From: JACCXG01 sp963717745
Lineage (GTDB): Bacteria; Acidobacteriota; Vicinamibacteria; Vicinamibacterales; 2-12-FULL-66-21
Assembly: GCA_963717745.1 (NCBI GenBank)
Contig: CAVQXJ010000024.1
Location: forward strand, 124,001 to 188,000
Reading direction: 5' to 3'
Length of the DNA: 64,000 bases
Shown: one piece after another, positions 39,729 to 46,258 of the stretch
Layout of the letters: each line of letters starts with the position of its first letter
How positions within the stretch are numbered: the first letter of the stretch is position 1
The notes under the pieces: generated by a model
The model's database searches: none
Told to the model about the DNA's origin: nothing
What the model saw: the letters and a program-made list of their open reading frames with translations, nothing else
Program-made: the position numbers and the translations under genes

Positions 39729-41156
39729 CTACCGCCCTCCACGTCCCGCCGGCGCCCCACGTTGCCCGCCGCCCAGGAGCGGATTGCTGGTCTGAGACGA
39801 TGACCCCGCGGTGGCGTTGCTCTTCGGCTCCAGGCCGGTCTTCATCGCGGTGACCATCACGGCATCGGCGGGGACGTCGGCCTCGTTCAGCACTTCAGTG
39901 AAGGTTCCGTCGGTCGCGCCGAGCCGCAGCCTGATCATCTTCAGCTGGTGGTCGGTGCCGTACTGCCAGACCGCGCCGCGAGTTTCGGCGGTGGGGACCG
40001 GTGCGAACAGCGCATCGATCGTGGTCGCGCCGGAGGTCAGGGTCCTCGACGGCTGCGTGGACCTTGTCGTCGCGGTCGCGCCCTGGGCGCCAGGTGCGCT
40101 GCCGGCCTGCGCTGCCGGGTTGCCCGGGCGCACCCCGCGGGCGCCGGTGCCGCGGGTCCGCTGCAGGTCGGCCGGGATCGCCTGATTCAGCACCGCGAAC
40201 ATCTCCTCGGTCGGGCGGAAGCGCGTCGCCGCGTTCGCGACCCTCAGCACGTTGTCGCGCCGAATCACCTCGACGGTGACGTTGGCGGTCATGCCCGGCT
40301 TCAGCTTCAGCTCAGGGTTGGGCACCGCGATCACCGTCGAGTAGGTGACGACGTTCTGCACCACCGCCGGCTGCAGCCGGATCTGCGACACCGTGCCGGT
40401 GAATCGATCGTTCGGGTAGGCGTCGACGTGGAACGTCACGTGCTGGCCGGGACGCATCCGGCCCACGTCTGATTCGTCGATGGCCGCCACCACCTGCATC
40501 TTCGTGAGATCGGCGGCCAGCACGAACAGGGTCGGCGCGTTCATGCTCGAGGCGACCGTCTGGCCGGCGTCGACGTTGCGCGAGATCACGATGCCGTCGA
40601 TCGGCGCCCTGATGGTGGTGTAGCCGAGGCTGACCCGCTGGTTGCTGAGCTGCGCGCGCGCCTGCGACAGGCTGGCCTCGGACGACTTGATTTGCGCCTC
40701 CGCTGATTGCACGTTCACCTGCGCGGTCTCCAGCTCGGTCCGAGGAATCAGGTTCTTCTCGGTGAGCTGTTGCGCGCGATCGAGCTTCTGCCGCGCGTCT
40801 GCCAGGGCCACCTTCAACCGCTCGAGGTCGGCCTCGGCGCGGAGCACGTTGGCTGCCTGCTGTTCGATCTGCGTCTGAATGAGCTGGGGGTCGAGCCGCG
40901 CGATGACCTGGCCCTTCCGGACAATCGAATTGAAGTCGGCGTTGAGCTCCCGCACCACGCCCGACACCTGGGTGCCGACCTCGACGGTCTCGACCGCTTC
41001 GAGGGTGCCGGTTGCGCTGACCGCATCGATGATGTCGCCGCGGCTGAAAGGCTGGGTGGTGACGACCGGCTCAGGGGCGGCGCTGCGAACCTTGTAGAAG
41101 TAAAACCCGCCGCTCACCGCGGCGAGCACCAGGGCCACGAATGCCACTTTCTTCAT
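39729..41156 (-). CDS. HlyD/MacA-type periplasmic adaptor (membrane fusion) protein
   Basis: 475 aa, ATG 41156. N-terminal membrane anchor about 4-20 (FVALVLAAVSGGFYFYKV). Lipoyl-like half-motif VSATGTLEAVETVEVGTQVSGVV, long helical hairpin about 95-170 (QIEQQAANVLRAEADLERL), second half APIDGIVISRNVDAGQTVA, beta-barrel LKLKPGMTANVTVEV. The C-terminus is extended by a Gly/Ala/Thr-rich stretch and a further domain. These adaptors link an inner membrane exporter to an outer membrane channel, but no MacB-like ATPase, RND pump or TolC gene is present in the window next to it. Confidence 0.9.
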   Translation of the reverse strand: MKKVAFVALVLAAVSGGFYFYKVRSAAPEPVVTTQPFSRGDIIDAVSATGTLEAVETVEVGTQVSGVVRELNADFNSIVRKGQVIARLDPQLIQTQIEQQAANVLRAEADLERLKVALADARQKLDRAQQLTEKNLIPRTELETAQVNVQSAEAQIKSSEASLSQARAQLSNQRVSLGYTTIRAPIDGIVISRNVDAGQTVASSMNAPTLFVLAADLTKMQVVAAIDESDVGRMRPGQHVTFHVDAYPNDRFTGTVSQIRLQPAVVQNVVTYSTVIAVPNPELKLKPGMTANVTVEVIRRDNVLRVANAATRFRPTEEMFAVLNQAIPADLQRTRGTGARGVRPGNPAAQAGSAPGAQGATATTRSTQPSRTLTSGATTIDALFAPVPTAETRGAVWQYGTDHQLKMIRLRLGATDGTFTEVLNEADVPADAVMVTAMKTGLEPKSNATAGSSSQTSNPLLGGGQRGAPAGRGGR

Positions 41157-41161
41157 ACCTC

Positions 41162-41686
41162 TTAGAACGAACCAGGTATGGCACCCGTGCGCTGGAGGTG
41201 TGAAGAAACTGTGGCAACCGCCGCGTCGACCTCGGTCGTCGCCGTGTCGATGACGATCCGCTCGGCATCCCATCGCGCGTACTCCCGGACGACGACTTCG
41301 GGCCACGTCGGCAGCCGGTGGCCGGTGATGTCCGCGACCCGCTGCTCGACCCGCCGGCGGTGCTCCGCTGAATCGGTGCAGACGATCTCGACGTCGACGA
41401 AGCGGGTACCGGCGCGGCGGGCGGCGTCGCGCCAGGCCACCCTCGTGATCGGCAGCGGGTTGACCGAGTCCGCGACCACGGTCAGGCCGATTCTGAGGTT
41501 GTCCTCGGCCACTCCGTATCCAACGCGATAGCCCGCGTCGTCGATCGAACCTCTCAGGACGCCGGCATCGTGCAGCGCCTGCTCGACGGAGTCGATCCGC
41601 AGGTGCACGGCGGGAAGGCGGCGCGCCAGCTCACGCGCAATGGTGGTCTTACCCGTCCCGGGAAGGCCCGACAGGATGATCAGCAT
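41162..41686 (-). CDS. P-loop ATPase, small-molecule kinase-like (AAA_33 type)
   Basis: 174 aa, ATG 41686. Walker A GLPGTGKTT (7-15), RIDSVEQAL after the first strand, VVADSVNPLPITRVAWRDAA (Walker-B/lid region) and FVDVEIVCTDSAEHRRRVEQR, as in zeta-toxin/gluconate-kinase-like small P-loop kinases. Substrate unknown; nucleotide or sugar phosphorylation is possible. Ends 5 nt before the adaptor gene on the same strand, so co-transcription is likely but a functional link is not obvious. Confidence 0.85.
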   Translation of the reverse strand: MLIILSGLPGTGKTTIARELARRLPAVHLRIDSVEQALHDAGVLRGSIDDAGYRVGYGVAEDNLRIGLTVVADSVNPLPITRVAWRDAARRAGTRFVDVEIVCTDSAEHRRRVEQRVADITGHRLPTWPEVVVREYARWDAERIVIDTATTEVDAAVATVSSHLQRTGAIPGSF

Positions 41687-41799
41687 GGGGCCCTACAGTA
41701 GCTGAAGTGTCGCGAGCTCAGCGGGTGCGACGTGACGGCCCGCATTCTGAATAGGAAAGGCTGTCCGGGCGCACCCGGCTACTGGAGGAGACCGCACGC

Positions 41800-42318
41800 A
41801 TGTCAACAGAGCTCGAGAAGTTTTACGAGATGGTCAGTGATATCGAGATCGCGATGATGACCACCCGACGCTCGGATGGGCACCTGGAGTCCCGGGCCAT
41901 GGCCAGTCAGAAGCGAGCCGCCGGCGCCGATCTGTGGTTCGTCAGTTGCGAGGACACCGCGAAGCTCCGCGATCTAGCGGGCGATCCCCACGTCAACCTC
42001 GCGTACTACAAAGACCGGACCCGTGAATGGATTTCCGTCTCCGGCGTGGCCAGGATCAGCCGCGATCGCCAGAAGATTCATGAGCTGTACGCTCCGGATT
42101 GGAAGATCTGGTTCCCAGAGGAGGGAGATTCGCGGCACGGAACGGCGGACGACCCGCGCATGGTGCTGATCGGCGTCGACATTCACGCCGCCGTGTTCCT
42201 CGAGGTCACCAAGCCGCAGCCGGTGGTGCTGTTCGAGATGGTGAAGGGGTGGCTGACCGGGAGCGATCCGGACCTGGGGGAGATGCATCGCATCGGAGGT
42301 GACAGCGCTTCGCGCTGA
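41800..42318 (+). CDS. Flavin split-barrel (pyridoxamine-5-phosphate-oxidase-like) general stress protein
   Basis: 172 aa; GGAGGAG lies upstream of ATG 41800. Pyridox_ox_2/general stress protein 26 type: EKFYEMVSDIEIAMMTTRRSDGHLESRAM, DLWFVSCEDTAKLRDLAGDPHVNLAYYK, ISVSGVARISRDR and YAPDWKIWFPEE. Such proteins bind FMN, FAD or F420 in a dimeric split barrel. With an F420 locus 1 kb downstream an F420 role is conceivable, but the sequence favours the FMN-type stress branch. Confidence 0.88.
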   Translation: MSTELEKFYEMVSDIEIAMMTTRRSDGHLESRAMASQKRAAGADLWFVSCEDTAKLRDLAGDPHVNLAYYKDRTREWISVSGVARISRDRQKIHELYAPDWKIWFPEEGDSRHGTADDPRMVLIGVDIHAAVFLEVTKPQPVVLFEMVKGWLTGSDPDLGEMHRIGGDSASR

Positions 42319-42347
42319 CGTGTGTCTCCGTATGCCATACTCCGCCG

Positions 42348-43140
42348 ATGCTGCCGGTCGGTCGCCGCCGCCACCTCTGGTCGATCGTCGCGCTGCTAGC
42401 CGCTTGGGCGCTCGGCGCGTCCGCGGCGCCGCTGCCGCGGCTGCAGGTCTCCGGGAACAAGCGGTTTCTGGTCACCGCCGACAAGCAGCCGTTCTTCTGG
42501 CTCGGCGACACCGCCTGGGAGCTGTTCCACCGTCTGAATCGTGAAGACGCGGAACGCTATTTGAAAAACCGGGCCTCGAAACGCTTCACCGTGATCCAGG
42601 CGGTCGCGCTGGCGGAGCTCGACGGCCTCACGGTGCCGAACGCCTACGGCCATGTGCCGCTCCGCAACAACGATCCCACCCAGCCGATCGAGGCCTACGG
42701 TCAACCACCCGCTGATGGCCTGGGATGAGGCGATCGATCAACCGGGCGCCGCGCAGGCGCAGTACGGCCGGGCGCTGCTCGAGTCCCGCCCGTTCCTCAC
42801 CCGCATCCCCGATCCCGACCTTATCGTCGCCGACCCCGTGCCGACGCGGGTCCCGGGGGCGGGCCGCTACGCGTTCGTGTCGACGCGCGATGCCGAGGGC
42901 ACCTACGCGATGGTGTACGCGCCGATCGGGCGGACCTTCCGGGTGCGCATGACCGCGATCACAGGGGCGAAGGTCACGGCGTGGTGGTTCAATCCACGCA
43001 CCGGCGAGGCGACGTCCATCGGCACCTTCGCGAACGCCGAGCGGGACTTCACGCCGCCCGACCGCGGCGAGATGCTCGACTGGGTGCTGGTGCTCGACGA
43101 CGCGAGCAAGGGTTACCGGGCGCCGGGCCGGGTGCGGTAG
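42348..43140 (+). pseudogene. DUF4038 (GH140-like) glycoside hydrolase with large internal deletion
   Basis: The 5' part has a signal peptide and the DUF4038 opening KRFLVTADKQPFFWLGDTAWELFHRL...NNDPTQPIEAY. The 3' part, in the next frame, has the family's end: VNHPLMAWDEAIDQPGAAQ, LLESRPFLTRIPD and a collagen-binding-type tail KVTAWWFNPRTGEA. The middle of the TIM barrel, roughly 200 residues in intact members, is missing. The joint at about 42700 is also out of frame, so no full enzyme can be made. Either a real deletion or an assembly join; about 264 codons remain. Confidence 0.8.
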
Positions 43141-43158
43141 ACGGAGGAGTCGGGAGCG

Positions 43159-43932
43159 TTGGCACTCCGCCCGAGCGGTGGTTTCCGTGTCGTCCCGATC
43201 GAGGGGATCCCGGACATCGAGCCCGGCGACGATCTGGTGGCGGCGATCGCCGGCGCGATCCGAAGCGCCAACCAGCCCGTGGCCGCGGGCGATGTGGTCG
43301 TGATCACGCAGAAGGTCGTGTCGAAGGCGGAAGGGGCGCTGGTCGCGCTCGACACGGTGTCCCCGTCCCCACCGGCCGCCGAGTGGGCGCGCGAATGGCA
43401 GAAGGATCCACGCGTCATCGAACTGGTCTTGCGCGAGTCGGTGCGTCTGGTCCGGAAAGAGCGCGGCGTGATCATCGGTGAAACGCGGCACGGACTGGTG
43501 TGCGCCAACGCCGGCGTGGACACCTCCAACGTGCGGCCGGGCTGGGCGGCACTGCTGCCGGCCGACCCGGATGCCTCGGCCCGCCGGCTGTGCCACGGCC
43601 TGCGTCACGCCTTCGACGTGCCGCTCGGCGTCGTCATCTCCGACACCTTCGGGCGTCCCTGGCGAGAGGGGCAGACGAACGTGGCGATCGGGGTCGCCGG
43701 GCTGGTGCCGATCACCGACTATCGCGGCGGTGTCGACACCTACGGCCGGCCGCTCGTGAGCTCGGCGATCGCCGTCGCCGACGAGCTGGCCGGCGCCGCG
43801 GAGCTGGTGATGGGGAAGACCGATCGCGTCCCGGTCGCGATCGTCGCCGGTACCGGGCTGGGCGCCGCGAGCGTCGAAGGGAGCGGCGCGCGTTCGCTCG
43901 TCCGCCGTTCCGAGGAGGACATGTTCCGGTGA
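43159..43932 (+). CDS. cofE: Coenzyme F420-0:L-glutamate ligase
   Basis: 257 aa from TTG 43159, with GGAGGAG upstream. CofE signature: PIEGIPDIEPGDDLVAAI, GDVVVITQKVVSKAEG, LVLRESVRLVRKERGVIIGETRHGLVCANAGVDTSN, VVISDTFGRPWREGQTNVAIG and IADELAGAAELVMGK-like sequence. It adds gamma-linked glutamates to F420-0 using GTP. It is not fused to an FbiB-type nitroreductase domain. The stop overlaps the next gene's GTG by 4 nt. Other F420 synthesis genes (cofC, cofD, cofG, cofH) are not in the window. Confidence 0.93.
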   Translation: MALRPSGGFRVVPIEGIPDIEPGDDLVAAIAGAIRSANQPVAAGDVVVITQKVVSKAEGALVALDTVSPSPPAAEWAREWQKDPRVIELVLRESVRLVRKERGVIIGETRHGLVCANAGVDTSNVRPGWAALLPADPDASARRLCHGLRHAFDVPLGVVISDTFGRPWREGQTNVAIGVAGLVPITDYRGGVDTYGRPLVSSAIAVADELAGAAELVMGKTDRVPVAIVAGTGLGAASVEGSGARSLVRRSEEDMFR

Positions 43933-44918
43933 AGCGGCTGCACCGCGTCATCGCGATCGTCGCCACCGCGGCGATCTTCTACTTGCTGTTCCGGCGCATT
44001 CCGATGGCCCGGCTGCTCGCCGCGCTGCAGCGCGCGGACTACACGATCTTCTTTGCCGCGATGATCCCGAACACCCTGTTCTATTTCTTCTGGGACACGC
44101 TGGTGCTGACCGTCGCGATCCGATGGTTCCATGCGCCGGTGCGCTACGTGGATCTGCTGCCGGCGCGCGCCGCCTCGTACGTGTTGGGATTCTTCAACAC
44201 CAACGCGGGCCGCGGCACGCTGGCGCTGCACCTGTCGCGGCGGCTGCACTCTCCGTTCCTGCAGTTGGGCAGCACCGTGCTGTTCCTGGTGCTGAGCGAA
44301 TACCTGCACCTCGTGGCCTGGGCGACGATCGGCATTCTGCAGATTCGCAGCGAGGTCGCGCGCGAGCTGTTGTGGGGACCACCGCTGGTGGCCGCGGTCT
44401 GGCTCGCGGTGTTCACCTACTCGCGGCTGACGCCGGCGAGTCCGCCCCTCGACTCCGCGCGCCCGGCGCGTCTCGCCGCCCAGGTTGCGAGGCTGGTGCT
44501 CGCGCCGCGCGGCTGGGCGTTGCTGCGAACCTTCCGGCTCGCGCCGGCACGGCGGTACGTCGAGATCGTGCTGCTGCGCGCCCCGATGTTCTTCGTTTCG
44601 CTGTGCCTGCACTACGCTGCCGCGCGGGCGTTCGGACTGTCGCTCCCGTTCCTGGCCCTGGTGGCGTTCCTGCCCGTGGTCTTCATGATCGCCGCGCTGC
44701 CGATCACCGTGGCGCGCCTCGGGACGACGCAGGCGGCGTGGGTGTTCTTCTTCGGCGCCTATGCCGACGCTCCGACGCTGCTCGCCTTCAGTCTCGCCGC
44801 GCACCTGACCTTCGTCGCCACCCGCGCCCTGCTCGGCGTCGCCTTCTTACCGCACGCATACGCGGAAATCCACGATCCGCAGGCCGCGAACCGCAGGGCG
44901 CAGCCCGCGGTCCGCTGA
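43929..44918 (+). CDS. Polytopic inner membrane protein (LPG-synthase-TM/UPF0104-like)
   Basis: 329 aa, GTG 43929 overlapping cofE. About seven hydrophobic helices (first at 6-22, IAIVATAAIFYLLF; last near 290-310). A central PARAASYVLGFFNTNAGRGTLALHL segment and RLGTTQAAWVFFFGAYA near the end recall the flippase-like lysylphosphatidylglycerol synthase membrane family, but similarity is weak by eye. Coupled to cofE by overlap. Any F420 function is speculative. A CCCTTCTGCC repeat follows the stop. Confidence 0.75.
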   Translation: MKRLHRVIAIVATAAIFYLLFRRIPMARLLAALQRADYTIFFAAMIPNTLFYFFWDTLVLTVAIRWFHAPVRYVDLLPARAASYVLGFFNTNAGRGTLALHLSRRLHSPFLQLGSTVLFLVLSEYLHLVAWATIGILQIRSEVARELLWGPPLVAAVWLAVFTYSRLTPASPPLDSARPARLAAQVARLVLAPRGWALLRTFRLAPARRYVEIVLLRAPMFFVSLCLHYAAARAFGLSLPFLALVAFLPVVFMIAALPITVARLGTTQAAWVFFFGAYADAPTLLAFSLAAHLTFVATRALLGVAFLPHAYAEIHDPQAANRRAQPAVR

Positions 44919-44965
44919 GTTCTCCCTTTCCCTTCTGCCTTCTCCCTTGACTCGCCCGGTTTCCA
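44919..44965. repeat. CCCTTCTGCCTTCTCCC repeat, copy 4
   Basis: TTCTCCCTTTCCCTTCTGCC followed by TTCTCCCTTGACTCGCCCGG, matching the copies near 12.1, 15.1 and (inverse) 31.2 kb. It sits between the stops of two convergent genes. Confidence 0.7.
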
Positions 44966-44973
44966 GCGCCCTC

Positions 44974-45372
44974 CTAACTCCCCCAGCCCTGCACTTGTTC
45001 GGGCGTGATGCGGTAGATCACCCGCACTTCGCCGGGCTGGCGGAACGGATACGTGTCCTTGTCGAGATATTTCTTGGCCATCTTGTCGATGTGGGCGTCG
45101 CCGCCGTTCTCGGTGATGTCGGACACGCGGCCGCGCACCTGGATGTAGCGATAGGGGTTGGCGGGGTCGCTGACCTCGATCGCGACCCGGGGATCGCGCT
45201 TCATGTTCCGGTCCTTCAGCCGCCCTTTTGCGGTGTTGACGACGACGGTGTTGCCGTCGAGATCGACCCAGACGGGCGTCACCTGCGGGCTGCCGTCGGG
45301 CATCAGGGTGACGAGATGAGCAAACGCCGGCTTGCGGAACAGGTCGAGATAGGCTTCCGGGATCTCGGTCAT
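44974..45372 (-). CDS. PPOX-class F420-dependent oxidoreductase
   Basis: 132 aa, ATG 45372. Rv1155-type split barrel: EAYLDLFRKPAFAHLVTLMPDGSPQVTPVWVDLDGNTVVVNTAKGRLKDRNMKRDPRVAIEVSDPANPYRYIQVRGRV is nearly diagnostic of the F420-binding PPOX group (short K-x-R-N-hydrophobic-x-R-DP box). It ends RITPEQVQGWGS. Expected to use F420H2 as hydride donor for an unknown substrate. Transcribed divergently from the F420:NADP reductase, with only 14 bp between the starts. Confidence 0.92.
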   Translation of the reverse strand: MTEIPEAYLDLFRKPAFAHLVTLMPDGSPQVTPVWVDLDGNTVVVNTAKGRLKDRNMKRDPRVAIEVSDPANPYRYIQVRGRVSDITENGGDAHIDKMAKKYLDKDTYPFRQPGEVRVIYRITPEQVQGWGS

Positions 45373-45386
45373 ATACTGCCTCCAGA

Positions 45387-46034
45387 ATGCAGACAGGCAT
45401 TATCGGCGGAACCGGCCACGAAGGGCGAGGGCTTGCGGCGCGGCTGGCGTCGGCCGGCGTGCCGGTGCTGGTCGGTTCACGCCAGATCGAGCGGGCGCAG
45501 GGGACCGTCGACGCGCTCGGCGGCTCGCTGCCGCTCGAGGCTGCGACCAACGATCGGATCGCGGACGAATGCGAGGTGGTCTTTCTGGCGGTGCCGTTCG
45601 CGGGCGTGGCCGATCTGCTCGACGCCTACCGGACGCGGCTGCGGCCCGGTGCCCTGGTGATCGATTTGACGGTTCCGCTCACGTTCGACCGCGGCGTTCC
45701 CGCCATCGCCGACGTGGCGGAGGGCTCCGCGGCCGAGCTGGTGCGTGCTCACCTCCGGGCTGAGGTGCGCCTCGCGGCGGCCTTCAAGACGATCCCGGCG
45801 TCCGCGCTGAGCAAGCTCGAGACGCCGCTCGACTGCGACGAGTTCGTGTGTGCCGACACCCCGGAGGTGTGCGCCGAGACGATCGATCTGCTCGCCCGCA
45901 TCCCCTCGCTCCGCCTCCTCGACGCCGGCGGCCTGCAGTCCGCCCGCCTGATCGAGCGCATGACCGCCCTGGCGATCGTGCTGAACAAGCGCTACAAGGT
46001 GAGGGGAGCCCGGTTCCGCGTGGCCGGACTGTGA
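45387..46034 (+). CDS. npdG: NADPH-dependent F420 reductase
   Basis: 215 aa, ATG 45387. Starts with the NADP-binding GIIGGTGHEGRGLA (4-17), then VLVGSRQIERA, where Ser31-Arg32 read the 2'-phosphate. Further VVFLAVPFAG, GALVIDLTVPL, VRLAAAFKTIPASAL and a CADTPEVCAETIDL/DAGGLQSARLIERMTAL end as in Fno/NpdG. It reduces F420 with NADPH (or the reverse). With cofE and the PPOX gene it makes a minimal F420 production-reduction-use set in 3 kb. Confidence 0.92.
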   Translation: MQTGIIGGTGHEGRGLAARLASAGVPVLVGSRQIERAQGTVDALGGSLPLEAATNDRIADECEVVFLAVPFAGVADLLDAYRTRLRPGALVIDLTVPLTFDRGVPAIADVAEGSAAELVRAHLRAEVRLAAAFKTIPASALSKLETPLDCDEFVCADTPEVCAETIDLLARIPSLRLLDAGGLQSARLIERMTALAIVLNKRYKVRGARFRVAGL

Positions 46035-46080
46035 GTCGCTGCGGGGCAGTGTTCGCTGTCACACTGCCATCGTGATCACG

Positions 46081-46228
46081 GCTGTCACGCTGCACTCATG
46101 TCCACGGCGCCTGCGGCGCGCTGGCGCTTCCGCCTTCGCTGCAGCTACGGCGGACAAGTCGTGTCGTTTTGCGGCCGAAGGCCGCAGCCCGCCGCAGGCG
46201 CCGTGGACACGAATGCAGCGTGACAGTG
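46081..46228. repeat. Inverted repeat with GTCCACGGCGCCTGCGGCG arms
   Basis: The left arm 46081-46118 (GCTGTCACGCTGCACTCATG then TCCACGGCGCCTGCGGCG) is the near-perfect inverse of the right arm 46190-46228. The inner part has a second hairpin (GCGGCCGAAGGCCGC, 46171-46185). The outer arms recur at the ends of the larger palindrome at 49609-50050. Confidence 0.8.
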
Positions 46229-46258
46229 AAAGGCGCTCGAACAACGTAAACTCACTCC

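Noticed and set aside
41800..42318. F420-dependent enzyme based on proximity to the F420 locus
   Set aside because: Its sequence fits the FMN-type general stress branch better; proximity alone is not enough.
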